Both the position numbers and the translations under genes were made by a program. Under the pieces are notes generated by a model. That model searched no databases. It had not been told where the DNA came from and worked only from the letters and a program-made list of their open reading frames with translations. A stretch of DNA of 56,468 nucleotides from AE-B3B sp964543295 (GTDB taxonomy: Bacteria > Aerophobota > Aerophobia > Aerophobales > AE-B3A), in NCBI GenBank assembly GCA_964543295.1, contig CAZIXA010000014.1, forward strand, positions 1 to 56,468, read 5' to 3'. Of this stretch, positions 15,181-23,381 are shown in pieces. How positions within the stretch are numbered: the first letter of the stretch is position 1; each line of letters starts with the position of its first letter.

Positions 15181-16209
15181 ATGTGGATATCCATTCTTTT
15201 ATCCGGAGTGCAAACACTCCTTGAGTATTTGTCTTTCCACGTTTTAACCTGCCTTGTCCCTGCTTTCTTTATAGCAGGTGCTATAAGCAGTATGGTAAGA
15301 AAAGAAGTCATTTTGAAGTACTTTGGACCAAGTGCTAATAAAGCTTTGTCCTATGCTGTGGCTTCAGTGGCAGGAACAGTCCTTGCCGTTTGTAGCTGTA
15401 CTATCCTGCCTCTTTTCTCTGGAATATACACTATGGGGGCAGGAATAGGACCTGCCACCACCTTTTTATATTCGGGCCCGGCCATAAATCTTCTGGCCAT
15501 CATTTACTCTGCCCGTCTTTTAGGACTCGAGTTAGGAATAGCACGAGCAATTGGGGCAGTTAGTTTTTCTGTAGTGATTGGTCTTATAATGTCAGTAGTT
15601 TTTGAGAAAAAAAGAAGAGAAAAAGTAGAGTTTTCTCTTGCAGCAACCTCAGAAAAACGTCAAAAAAGTGGCCTGGTAACTCTTGTCTTCTTTACTGATC
15701 TTGTAGCTATACTGGTTTTGGGAGCCTGGGGAAATTGGTGGATAGTGGTTTTTCTGCTGATGGGTTTAATTGTTCTGCTGAAGCTATATTTCACGAAAGA
15801 AGAAATTCTATCCTGGCTTGCATCAACCTGGCAATTTGTCCGGCTAATCCTGCCCTGGCTTTTGGTAGGGGTATTTGCTGCCGGGATAATCAGGGCAGCT
15901 CTTCCTCCTCAGGTAATCCAAACCTGGGTGGGAGGAAATGCCTTGAGATCTAACTTCATCGCCTCAGTGGCAGGCGCTTTAATGTATTTCGCTACCTTAA
16001 CCGAGGTTCCCATTCTGAAAGCCTTTTTAGGTCTTGGTATGGGAAAAGGTCCCGCTTTAGCCTTACTTCTGGCAGGACCGGCATTGTCTTTACCCAATAT
16101 GCTTGTTATAAGGAGTATTATGGGAGCGAAAAAGGCCTTAGTTTACATAGGACTTGTAGTTATTATGTCCACTTTTATGGGGATGATATTTGGAAATTTT
16201 GTTTTTTGA
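15181..16209 (+). CDS. arsP: ArsP-like permease (DUF318/UPF0718)
   Basis: ArsP-type permeases export trivalent organoarsenicals such as methylarsenite; other members of the family are of unknown substrate. The protein has about eight predicted membrane helices in two halves, with the signature VCSCTILPLFSGIYTMGAG carrying a Cys-Ser-Cys motif in the first half and FATLTEVPILKAFLGLGMGKGP in the second. I chose the ATG at 15181 (342 residues) since AAAGGTG lies 6 nt before it; a GTG at 15172 is the alternative. It is the second gene of the arsenic operon. Confidence 0.85.
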   Translation: MWISILLSGVQTLLEYLSFHVLTCLVPAFFIAGAISSMVRKEVILKYFGPSANKALSYAVASVAGTVLAVCSCTILPLFSGIYTMGAGIGPATTFLYSGPAINLLAIIYSARLLGLELGIARAIGAVSFSVVIGLIMSVVFEKKRREKVEFSLAATSEKRQKSGLVTLVFFTDLVAILVLGAWGNWWIVVFLLMGLIVLLKLYFTKEEILSWLASTWQFVRLILPWLLVGVFAAGIIRAALPPQVIQTWVGGNALRSNFIASVAGALMYFATLTEVPILKAFLGLGMGKGPALALLLAGPALSLPNMLVIRSIMGAKKALVYIGLVVIMSTFMGMIFGNFVF

Positions 16210-16239
16210 AAAACATTAAAAACAAGGAGGATGTTAGGT

Positions 16240-16485
16240 ATGAAAGTGCAAATTCTTGGAACAGGCTGTCCCAGGTGTAAAAAACTGGAAGCGAATGCCA
16301 GAAAAGCAATTGAGGAGCTAGGAATTGATGCGAAGGTTGAAAAAGTACAGGATATAAAAAAGATAAGCAAATTCGGGGTAATGATGACCCCGGCTCTTGC
16401 AATTGACGGTAAGGTCAAATGTTCAGGAGAGATAGCATCTCCAGAAAAGATTAAAAAATGGCTGCAGGAGGCTCAAGAAGGATGA
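16240..16485 (+). CDS. Small redox-active disulfide (thioredoxin-like) protein
   Basis: This 81-residue protein is a minimal thioredoxin fold: MKVQILGTGCPRCKKLEANA with the CPRC redox pair, a middle GIDAKVEKVQDIKKI, and the cis-proline segment MMTPALAIDGKVKCSG. Genes of this type commonly accompany DUF318 permeases. It may pass electrons to the permease, to an arsenic reductase step or to the adjacent half CcdA. The ATG at 16240 follows AAGGAGG at the right distance; the ATG at 16231 is too close. Its stop overlaps the next start (ATGA). Confidence 0.85.
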   Translation: MKVQILGTGCPRCKKLEANARKAIEELGIDAKVEKVQDIKKISKFGVMMTPALAIDGKVKCSGEIASPEKIKKWLQEAQEG

Positions 16486-17177
16486 GAAAAGTTGAACTTT
16501 CATCCGAATATCCTCCAGAAGAAGGGAGGTATTTGAGGGGAAATGACTATTCGCCTGTAGCCGTGGTGGTGATTTTAATTCATCCCTATGACAATATCCC
16601 TCCCGGGATTGAAACACTGGTGAGGACTGGTGTGGAAAGTGGCGCTGCTCTATCAGGGACACTCCAAACTGAAAACATTGGAATAGAGAAAGTAATCTGT
16701 AATGTCGTGGCAAATCCCAATATTCGCTACCTTGCCCTTGCCGGCCCGGAATCCCCTGGCCATCTCACCGGTGAAACTTTAATTGCGCTCTTCCAAAATG
16801 GAATCGACCAAAGAAAACGGATTGTAGGCACCAAAGCTCCCACTCCTTATCTTTTTAACATCCCTGCTGAAGATGTTGAAAGATTCAGAAAACAGGTCAG
16901 GTTGGTTAACCTTCTCAACGAAGGAGATCCTGATATCCTTAGACAAACAGTTTGGTCATGTTACCAGGAAAAGCCCATCAAGTTTCGGTCTTACACTTTG
17001 TATGATCCGGGTGCCTATTCTGCTAAACCCATATGCAGGAAAATTACCTGGAGAGTGACTCGCCCTGAGGCTGAACCAAAGGATGAACAGAAACGTAGAC
17101 AAGTGCAAAAGCTCCAAGATATAATGACATTGGTGAAGAAAAGAGTAGAAGAACGAAAGAAAAGAGAACCAAGATGA
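16482..17177 (+). CDS. Soluble MtrA-like corrinoid protein
   Basis: In methanogens MtrA is the corrinoid-carrying subunit of tetrahydromethanopterin:CoM methyltransferase. This 231-residue protein keeps the core pattern: GTLQTENIGIEKVICNVVANP, then PESPGHLTGETLIALFQNG with His94 at the position of the cobalt-binding histidine, and IVGTKAPTPYLFNI with FRKQVRLVNLL. It lacks the C-terminal membrane helix of methanogen MtrA and ends in a charged tail. The start at 16482 overlaps the thioredoxin stop and has AGGAGG 10 nt upstream. No other Mtr subunits are present. Its place in an arsenic operon suggests methyl or corrinoid chemistry tied to metalloid handling, which is inference. Confidence 0.75.
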   Translation: MRKVELSSEYPPEEGRYLRGNDYSPVAVVVILIHPYDNIPPGIETLVRTGVESGAALSGTLQTENIGIEKVICNVVANPNIRYLALAGPESPGHLTGETLIALFQNGIDQRKRIVGTKAPTPYLFNIPAEDVERFRKQVRLVNLLNEGDPDILRQTVWSCYQEKPIKFRSYTLYDPGAYSAKPICRKITWRVTRPEAEPKDEQKRRQVQKLQDIMTLVKKRVEERKKREPR

Positions 17178-17189
17178 GGAATAACCCAG

Positions 17190-17618
17190 ATGAATAAAAA
17201 AAGTTGGACGAACATAATAGCTCTAGTGGTGATAGCCCTGGCTATGGGGGTACATCTATTGGGCTTTTTCCAATTTGGCTTTTTGATACCCATAAACATA
17301 AAGTTTTTGAGGAAAGCAATGCTCAGCTCACTGTCGCTAGGTATGCTTTTTGGAATCGTATCTGCTCCTTGTGCCGTTCCCATCCTTGCGCTGCTTTTGA
17401 CCTATATTGCTGCCAGGGGGAGCAGTTTATTCTACGGAGGCATCTTATTACTTTTTTACGCCCTGGGACATTGTTCATTCATCCTTATTGCTGGCACATC
17501 TATGGGTGCAGCCAAAACCTTGATAGAGTCAAAAGGAGCCCAGAAGGTTAACTCCATATTAAGAAAGGTAGGTGGGGTTTTGGTGATACTCGTTGGTCTC
17601 TATTTTCTGTTTTTCTAG
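17190..17618 (+). CDS. Half-size CcdA-like membrane protein
   Basis: This 142-residue protein has four predicted membrane helices and a single CcdA-type motif, VSAPCAVPILALLL, in the second, plus a GHCSF in the third. Full CcdA has two such motifs (see the 245-residue CcdA at 10102), so this is about one half. Half-size relatives can work as homodimers. It probably moves electrons across the membrane, perhaps to or from the small thioredoxin two genes upstream. It lies between the MtrA-like gene and acr3 with short spacing. Truncation of a longer ancestor is possible but there is no residual N-terminal half upstream. Confidence 0.72.
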   Translation: MNKKSWTNIIALVVIALAMGVHLLGFFQFGFLIPINIKFLRKAMLSSLSLGMLFGIVSAPCAVPILALLLTYIAARGSSLFYGGILLLFYALGHCSFILIAGTSMGAAKTLIESKGAQKVNSILRKVGGVLVILVGLYFLFF

Positions 17619-17631
17619 AGGAAGGAAAAAA

Positions 17632-18750
17632 ATGGCTTCTGAAAGAAAAGTTCAGGAGAAAAAGCTTAGTATATTTGAAAAATGTCTCACCGGATGGGTA
17701 GCCCTATGCATTATTGTCGGAATCCTTATAGGAAGAGCTTTTCCGTCTCTTTCCATCTGGCTGGATAGGATGAGCATAGCCCAGGTTTCCATTCCCATTG
17801 CGATCTGTCTTTTCTTTATGATGTATCCAATTATGGTCAAAATTGATTTCTCCCAGGTAATAAAAACAGGCAAAAGCCCCAAACCTGTACTCTTAACTCT
17901 ATTTGTCAATTGGGCTATAAAGCCCTTTTCTATGTTCTTCATTGCCTCTTTTTTTCTAGGGATTTTGTTTCGTCCTTTTATTCCAGGAACAGAAATAATC
18001 CGGGGACAAGAGGTACCCCTTTATCGCTCTTACATATCAGGCGCTATTCTTTTAGGAATTGCTCCCTGTACGGCAATGGTTCTTATGTGGTCCTATCTTG
18101 CCCGGGGAAATGACGGACTTACTTTAATTATGGTAGCTATCAATTCTTTAACTATGCTCTTTTTATACGCTCCTCTGGGTGGATATTTATTAGGAGTGAA
18201 TAAGATGCCTATTCCCTGGCAGACTATAGTGTTATCGGTACTCATCTATGTGGGGCTTCCTCTCATAGCCGGGTATTTTTCCCGTAAGCGAATTATTCAG
18301 CAAAAAGGTCTAGAATGGTTTGAGAAAAAATTTATACACCAGCTCACCACGGTCTCTATTGTAGCTCTCCTTGCCACTTTAGTTGTTCTTTTTTCCCTTA
18401 AGGGTGAGATCATCCTGAAACATCCTCAGAGCATAGGTCTTATTGCTATACCTCTATTTGTCCAGATCTGCTTCATCTTTGCCATAGGTTATGTTCTGGC
18501 AAAACTTTTAGGCCTTACCTACGAAAATGCTGCCCCTGCTGCCATGATTGGTGCCTCCAACCATTTTGAGGTAGCAATTGCCACCTCCACCATGCTTTTT
18601 GGCCTTGCCTCAGGTTCATCTTTAGCCACAGTGGTAGGAGTTTTAGCTGAGGTTCCCATAATGCTTATGTTGGTAAAGATATGTCTTGCTACCAGGAACT
18701 GGTTTAAAAGAGCACCTGAGCTTGCCCCCATAGGAAGAAGGGAAATTTAA
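17632..18750 (+). CDS. acr3: Arsenite efflux permease ACR3
   Basis: Acr3 expels As(OH)3 from the cytoplasm using the membrane potential. The protein (372 residues from the ATG at 17632, behind GAGGAAGG) has about ten membrane helices and the family marks: LCIIVGILIGRAFPSL in helix 1, MMYPIMVKIDF, the conserved cysteine in GIAPCTAMVLMWSYLARGN, and late GASNHFEVAIA. The ORF is open back to 17593 but this overlaps the upstream gene. It is the last gene of the arsenic operon and gives the strongest evidence that the operon is for arsenic. Confidence 0.95.
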   Translation: MASERKVQEKKLSIFEKCLTGWVALCIIVGILIGRAFPSLSIWLDRMSIAQVSIPIAICLFFMMYPIMVKIDFSQVIKTGKSPKPVLLTLFVNWAIKPFSMFFIASFFLGILFRPFIPGTEIIRGQEVPLYRSYISGAILLGIAPCTAMVLMWSYLARGNDGLTLIMVAINSLTMLFLYAPLGGYLLGVNKMPIPWQTIVLSVLIYVGLPLIAGYFSRKRIIQQKGLEWFEKKFIHQLTTVSIVALLATLVVLFSLKGEIILKHPQSIGLIAIPLFVQICFIFAIGYVLAKLLGLTYENAAPAAMIGASNHFEVAIATSTMLFGLASGSSLATVVGVLAEVPIMLMLVKICLATRNWFKRAPELAPIGRREI

Positions 18751-18888
18751 GATAAAATGGAGGAGGAAGTCCTGCTTGAGTAGAAATTTATCTTCGCAGG
18801 GGCAATCAAGGCGGGTTTTCGAAATAACGAATTAAAATTCACCCATTCTGAAGACAACAGCCTCTCCTGGAGGAAACAGGCTAATAAC
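18751..18888. other. Convergent intergenic region between acr3 and rnfG
   Basis: This 138-bp space separates convergent genes. It has an imperfect hairpin (AGCCTCTCC-tgg-AGGA-AACAGGCT, about 18869-18892) that overlaps the end of rnfG and could end its transcript. No U tract and no gene are visible. Confidence 0.35.
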
Positions 18889-19440
18889 CTATTTCAATAT
18901 TCCCCTTACCTCTTTTATGGTCCTATTTAAAATGTCAACTATGGCCTGGGAGCTAATGGTAGCCCCGGTTATGGCCTGGACTTGATTAGGCTTTTCGGGG
19001 GATTTGCCCTTAATGATTTCAATGAGGGGCCTGATTACGAGATCCCTGAATTTATCCCGGAAGAGCTTTTCAGTGATCTTTGCTCCCAGACCTGGGGTCT
19101 CCACCGATTCCAGAATCTCTATTCCTGTAGTTTTTTGGAGCTCAGGATCCACACCAATCATCACTTCAATAGTACCCTGATACCCCGGTCCATTTCCCGT
19201 AAAGGCATATCCAATAAGCCTTCCTGAAGAATCGAATCCTTTATAAATCGTTTTACCTTCTTTCACTATAGTCTCGTGAGTCTCTGCCCCAGGTAATACC
19301 TCGAAGATAGCTACCCTGAGGGCCCTTTCCCTATTCACCTCTATTCGAGGTTGGGCATACCGGTATATTCCCACCAGAGCTCCTCCAGACACAACGCCCA
19401 CTACGGACAAAACCAGAACCATCTGAACCGATTTTCTCAA
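18889..19440 (-). CDS. rnfG: Rnf electron transport complex subunit G
   Basis: RnfG is a membrane-anchored flavoprotein of the Rnf complex, which couples ferredoxin:NAD+ electron transfer to ion pumping. The 183-residue protein has one N-terminal helix (about 6-26) then an FMN-binding domain: YKGFDSSGRLIGYAF, the conserved ILESVETPGLGAKI, and the flavin-attachment segment VQAITGATISSQAI. The usual ApbE target motif is Dxx[ST]GAT; here the Asp position is Gln. The ATG overlaps the rnfD stop by four bases. No rnfE, rnfA, rnfB or rnfC follow; the neighbour is the convergent acr3. Confidence 0.9.
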   Translation of the reverse strand: MRKSVQMVLVLSVVGVVSGGALVGIYRYAQPRIEVNRERALRVAIFEVLPGAETHETIVKEGKTIYKGFDSSGRLIGYAFTGNGPGYQGTIEVMIGVDPELQKTTGIEILESVETPGLGAKITEKLFRDKFRDLVIRPLIEIIKGKSPEKPNQVQAITGATISSQAIVDILNRTIKEVRGILK

Positions 19441-20423
19441 AGCTCCTTGCTCCCGAAAACCTTTGGCTTGATATATCTATCTAATAAAGGGGTAAAGGCA
19501 TTCATAAGGAGAATGGAAAACATTACTCCTTCCGGATATCCTCCCCAATTACGAATGACTACTACCACAACCCCTGCCCCCAGGCCAAAGATCCATCTAC
19601 CAAGCTTGTTAACGGGTGTGGTAACCGGATCAGTAGCCATGAAGAAGGCCCCCAGCACTAGTCCTCCCGCCAAAAGACTAAAGAGGGGAGTTCCATGTCC
19701 ATGGGGACTGATTAAATAAAATATTTCGCTCAATAGGGCTACGGTACCTAGATAGGAAAGGGGAGTCCTCCAATCGATATATCTTCTAATGAGTAAATAG
19801 ACTCCCCCTATAAGAAGAGCCAGGGCCGAGGTTTCTCCTAATGAGCCGCCCACATAGCCATAGAAAAGTTTAATAAGAGAAGTTGATTGAGATTGAAACT
19901 TCATGAGTCCTAGAGGCGTAGCCGTAGTTATGGCTGCCAGGCTAAAAGGCTTTACCCAGGTGGTCATGAGGACAGGAAAGGTAGCGGCCAGAAAGGCTCT
20001 TCCAATAAGGGCAGGATTGAATATGTTGTACCCCAGTCCCCCGAAAATCTGTTTGCCCACGATAATAGCAAAAACTGCTCCTAGGGCGGCACTCCATAAA
20101 GGTAAAGTGGGAGGAAGAATCAAAGCTAAAAGAAGACCACTAAGCAGAGCACTTGGCTCCGTGGGAAAACTTTTACCTCTGAGCCACAAGAAAATATATT
20201 CAGCAACCAGGCTCACCGAGCTACAAACCGCGATGAGCTTTACTGCCTGGAGACCAAAAAAGTAAATACTAGCCGCCAGAGCTGGACTAAGAGCGATTAT
20301 TACTCCCCACATCAGCCTACCAACGGTAAGCCTGTCCCGAATGTGAGGAGAAGAAGAAAGAATGAGGATTCTTTGAGTGACTTTATCTTTTTCCATGGCT
20401 GAGTAATCCTGATGATATCGCAA
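19437..20423 (-). CDS. rnfD: Rnf electron transport complex subunit D
   Basis: RnfD is an integral membrane flavoprotein of Rnf. The 328-residue protein has about nine helices and the family marks: SSSPHIRDRLTVGRLMWGVI at the N-terminus, GGLGYNIFNPALIGRAFLAATFP, FYGYVGGSLGETSALALLIGGVYL, and FFMATDPVTTPVNKLGRWIFG. The flavinylation site AAITTATPLG keeps the Thr but has Ala where the ApbE motif normally has Asp. It follows rex and precedes rnfG; this rnfDG pair without the rest of the operon is unusual. Confidence 0.92.
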   Translation of the reverse strand: MRYHQDYSAMEKDKVTQRILILSSSPHIRDRLTVGRLMWGVIIALSPALAASIYFFGLQAVKLIAVCSSVSLVAEYIFLWLRGKSFPTEPSALLSGLLLALILPPTLPLWSAALGAVFAIIVGKQIFGGLGYNIFNPALIGRAFLAATFPVLMTTWVKPFSLAAITTATPLGLMKFQSQSTSLIKLFYGYVGGSLGETSALALLIGGVYLLIRRYIDWRTPLSYLGTVALLSEIFYLISPHGHGTPLFSLLAGGLVLGAFFMATDPVTTPVNKLGRWIFGLGAGVVVVVIRNWGGYPEGVMFSILLMNAFTPLLDRYIKPKVFGSKEL

Positions 20424-20470
20424 ATATTTCTATTTGTCTATTGCAAAGGGAGCCCTGAAGCTTTTCTCAA

Positions 20471-21094
20471 TCAGGTCAATTTTCTTAGAAAGTAAGATAG
20501 GGTTTCCAGTTGCATACTCAAGTCTACGTTCTTTAGTCTTATCTCTTTAGAAACGGATATTCTCACCGGAGCAAAGTTTAAGATTCCTTTTACTCCACCT
20601 TTTGCCAATTTATCAGCTACTTCCTGGGCAGACGTGGCCGGAGTAGTAATGACACCTATCTTTATTTGCCTCTCTGATAGAACCTTTGGAATTTTGTCTA
20701 CATGCTGAACCCTTATTCCCCGCCACACCTTCTCAATTTTTGATTCATCGTTGTCAAAGGCTGCTCTTATCTCAAATTCCTCTCTTTTAAAGCCGGGATA
20801 GGTGAGAAGTGCTGCTCCTAGCTTTCCTATTCCCACTATGGCTATTCCCCAGGTTGAATCGAGTCCCAGAATATGGCGAATTTCCTGCTTGAGTTTTCCT
20901 ACTTTATAGCCCTGACCAGGAACACCAAATTCTCCAAAATAGGCAAGATCCTTTCTTACCTGCCCATCGGAAGTTCCCACCAGGTCAGCCAATTCTTGGG
21001 AAGAAAGAATTTTATCCTCCTCTAGGTTCTTGATGGCTCTAAGATAAATGGAGAGTCGTTCTACAGTCACGTCTGGCACTTTAAATCTGGGCAT
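20471..21094 (-). CDS. rex: Redox-sensing transcriptional repressor Rex
   Basis: Rex binds DNA when NAD+ is high and is released by NADH, thus controlling fermentation and electron-transport genes. The 207-residue protein has an N-terminal winged helix (VTVERLSIYLRAIKNLEED, LVGTSDGQVRKDLAYFGEFG), a Rossmann domain with GIAIVGIGKLGAALL, AAFDNDESKIEK, and a C-terminal swapped helix (LKNVDLSMQLETLSYFL). It lies between hypE and rnfD in the same operon. Two GTGA-N6-TCAC sites, the core of the Rex operator, lie upstream of the Hdr operon at 56106 and 56294. Confidence 0.94.
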   Translation of the reverse strand: MPRFKVPDVTVERLSIYLRAIKNLEEDKILSSQELADLVGTSDGQVRKDLAYFGEFGVPGQGYKVGKLKQEIRHILGLDSTWGIAIVGIGKLGAALLTYPGFKREEFEIRAAFDNDESKIEKVWRGIRVQHVDKIPKVLSERQIKIGVITTPATSAQEVADKLAKGGVKGILNFAPVRISVSKEIRLKNVDLSMQLETLSYFLRKLT

Positions 21095-21116
21095 CCTTTT
21101 CCCTCAAAATTTTCCC

Positions 21117-22124
21117 TCAGCAGATCCGGGGAAGCTGATCCCCAGAAAGCATATCCAGTACCCTGGTAGTACCGATAGAGGTTCTTAGACATACTTTTCC
21201 TCTGGGTTCCGGGATCACCCTACCAATGGTCTCACTCTGCTTTCCCAAAGGATGGGATCGTAATATTTTGATGATCTTTTTAGCTTCTTCATCCTCTACA
21301 ATAAATACAACCTTCCCTTCATTAGCCAAATAGAGGGGATCAAATCCAAGCATCTCGGAGATAGCTATAGTTTCTTGCTTAAAGGGAATTCTTTCCTCCC
21401 ATAGTTCAATACCAAACTCTTGCTCCATAGCCATCTCATTTAATATGGTCGCCACCCCACCGCGTGTTGGATCACGCATTAGCTTTACCCCGGAGGACTG
21501 ACTCAAAGCCTTCCCAATTAAATCATTTAAGGGAGCGCAATCGCTCTTCACCTGGGTACGAAAATCAAATTCTTCTCTCCCGGAGAGAGTAGCAATGGAA
21601 TGATCTCCTATGGTACCATTGATGATGATCTTATCTCCTGCTTTAATTCTGGGCGAAGAGTTTTTACTGTCAGCAGAGAGGAATCCGATCCCGCTGGTAT
21701 TGATAAATAATCCATCAGCACTTCCGTGCTCAACGACCTTGGTATCCCCGGTAATGATTTCGACCCCGGCATCATCCGCTGTTTGCCTCATGGAAGAGAT
21801 AACCCTTTTTAAGATAGAGAGACTGAGTCCCTCTTCGATAATAAGACTACAGGAAAGAAAAATCGGCTTTGCCCCCATGACGGCTAGATCATTTATGGTT
21901 CCGCTTATGGCCAATTTTCCAATATCTCCCCCCGGGAAAAAGAGGGGTCTGATGACATAGGAATCAGTAGTGAACGCCCACCTGGATCCCTGGCAACTAA
22001 ATACGGCAGAATCGGTCAATTCTCTCAAGAATTTATTATCGAATGCGGGCAGAAAAAGCTCTCTTATAAGATCATGCGATAATTTACCTCCACTTCCATG
22101 GGCTAGAAGAATTTTTTCTTTCAT
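21117..22124 (-). CDS. hypE: Hydrogenase maturation protein HypE
   Basis: HypE dehydrates the carbamoyl group delivered by HypF to make the cyanide ligands of the [NiFe] site. The 335-residue protein is an AIR-synthase-like enzyme: LAHGSGGKLSHDLI at the N-terminus, TDSYVIRPLFFPGGDIGKLA, GDTKVVEHG, DPTRGGVATILNEMA, and the essential C-terminal cysteine in ...LPRIC. It heads the operon hypE-rex-rnfD-rnfG, which has its own promoter at 22153-22179. Confidence 0.96.
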   Translation of the reverse strand: MKEKILLAHGSGGKLSHDLIRELFLPAFDNKFLRELTDSAVFSCQGSRWAFTTDSYVIRPLFFPGGDIGKLAISGTINDLAVMGAKPIFLSCSLIIEEGLSLSILKRVISSMRQTADDAGVEIITGDTKVVEHGSADGLFINTSGIGFLSADSKNSSPRIKAGDKIIINGTIGDHSIATLSGREEFDFRTQVKSDCAPLNDLIGKALSQSSGVKLMRDPTRGGVATILNEMAMEQEFGIELWEERIPFKQETIAISEMLGFDPLYLANEGKVVFIVEDEEAKKIIKILRSHPLGKQSETIGRVIPEPRGKVCLRTSIGTTRVLDMLSGDQLPRIC

Positions 22125-22152
22125 TCATCCTTCTTGATATTTTTATAGAAAG

Positions 22153-22179
22153 ATTATAGTCTTTGAGCTTCTTTGTCAA
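22153..22179 (-). promoter_or_regulatory. Promoter of hypE-rex-rnfDG
   Basis: Reading leftward, TTGACA (22174-22179) and TATAAT (22153-22158) are 15 bp apart, with the hypE ATG about 29 bp downstream of the -10. I see no Rex-type GTGA-N6-TCAC dyad here. Confidence 0.6.
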
Positions 22180-22242
22180 GCTTTATTTTTTGTTCAGATA
22201 AGACTGACAGAGTAAAGAGGGAAGTTTGGAAAAACGAAAATC

Positions 22243-23337
22243 CTAGGTGGATGAATATTTGTAATAGGCGGCGCAGGTTCCCTCTGCTGAAACCATGCAG
22301 GCTCCTACAGGATGGGAGGGATGGCAGACTTTTCTAAAAAGGCGGCAGTCCAGGGGAGTTTTTAGACCTCGAAGGATATCTCCGCAGATACATCCAGGGT
22401 TCTCTTGGGATTTTTCGATACTTACGGGATATTTTTTCTCGACATCGAAACTTTCATATTTTTCCCTGATTTTAAGTCCGCTCTGCTCAATTTCTCCAAT
22501 TCCTCGCCAATTAGAGCTTTCCGGCTTAAATACCTCTGCCATCAATGCCTGGGCTTTCAGATTCCCCTCCCAGGTTACAGCTCGATTATATTCATTTTCC
22601 ACCTTAGCCTGACCAGACTTGATCTGAGAAAGAATCAAATAGATACTTTGCAATATATCAATCGGCTCAAACCCAGCTACTACGCAAGGAATCCCGTAAT
22701 CACGAGATAAAAATTCATATATTTTACTCCCGGTGATAGTACTTACATGCCCGGGGCAAATGAAGCCGTCTATTTTTAACTCATGATCCTGGGCTAAGGC
22801 ACGCATTACAGGAGGCATTATTTTATGACCGCTCAAGACAAAGTAGTTGGAAAGTTTATCTTCGCCGGCCGTGAGGATGGAAGAGGCTACAGTGGGTGCG
22901 GTTGTCTCAAATCCGATACCAAGAAAGATGACTTTCTTTTCCCGATTCTCCTGAGCTATCTTGAGCGCTTCCAGGCTGGAATAAACTACTCTTATCTCAG
23001 CCCCATTAGAGGCCTCTTCAGCCAGACTCGAACTTGATCCAGGAACCTTCACCATGTCTCCAAAGGTAGCCACAATCACTCCTTCTTTGCGGGCATAAGC
23101 TATAGCCTTGTCCAGATAGTCATTGGCTGTTACGCATACCGGACAGCCAGGCCCGGATAGAAGATGAAGATTGTGAGGAAGTAGATCCTTAATTCCATAC
23201 CTGAAGGCCGCCATAGTGTGGGTGCCACAAACCTCCATCAGGGTAATCTTTCTATCAATATCAGCCATTAAGTGGCCAATCCCTTTGGTCAGTTTATCTA
23301 CTAGTTCTTTTTGCCGAAATTCATTAAGGTACTTCAT
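22243..23337 (-). CDS. hypD: Hydrogenase maturation protein HypD
   Basis: HypD is the [4Fe-4S] scaffold on which, with HypC, the Fe(CN)2CO unit is assembled. The 364-residue protein has VCGTHTMAAFRYGI, the active-site GPGCPVCVTA, FGDMVKVPGSSSSL, FICPGHVSTITGS, and the C-terminal cysteine set CICGDILRGLKTPLDCRLFRKVCHP. The length is normal. It follows hypC; an unusual hairpin lies between them (23352-23380). Confidence 0.97.
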   Translation of the reverse strand: MKYLNEFRQKELVDKLTKGIGHLMADIDRKITLMEVCGTHTMAAFRYGIKDLLPHNLHLLSGPGCPVCVTANDYLDKAIAYARKEGVIVATFGDMVKVPGSSSSLAEEASNGAEIRVVYSSLEALKIAQENREKKVIFLGIGFETTAPTVASSILTAGEDKLSNYFVLSGHKIMPPVMRALAQDHELKIDGFICPGHVSTITGSKIYEFLSRDYGIPCVVAGFEPIDILQSIYLILSQIKSGQAKVENEYNRAVTWEGNLKAQALMAEVFKPESSNWRGIGEIEQSGLKIREKYESFDVEKKYPVSIEKSQENPGCICGDILRGLKTPLDCRLFRKVCHPSHPVGACMVSAEGTCAAYYKYSST

Positions 23338-23351
23338 TTCTTGAGTCTTTA

Positions 23352-23380
23352 CCCCGTTAGATAGTAAACATCTAACGGGG
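23352..23380 (-). repeat. Perfect 11-bp intercistronic hairpin between hypC and hypD
   Basis: CCCCGTTAGAT (23352-23362) and ATCTAACGGGG (23370-23380) form a perfect stem with a 7-nt loop; one more A-T pair can form outside. It fills most of the 44-bp gap between the hypC stop and the hypD start. Such elements can process or protect mRNA, pause ribosomes, or be dispersed repeats. No U tract follows, so it is not a classical terminator. Confidence 0.65.
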
Positions 23381-23381
23381 T

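Noticed and set aside
18982..20265. Several rightward frames of 80-120 codons opposite rnfG and rnfD
   Set aside because: They are antisense shadows of well-supported Rnf genes without ribosome binding sites.
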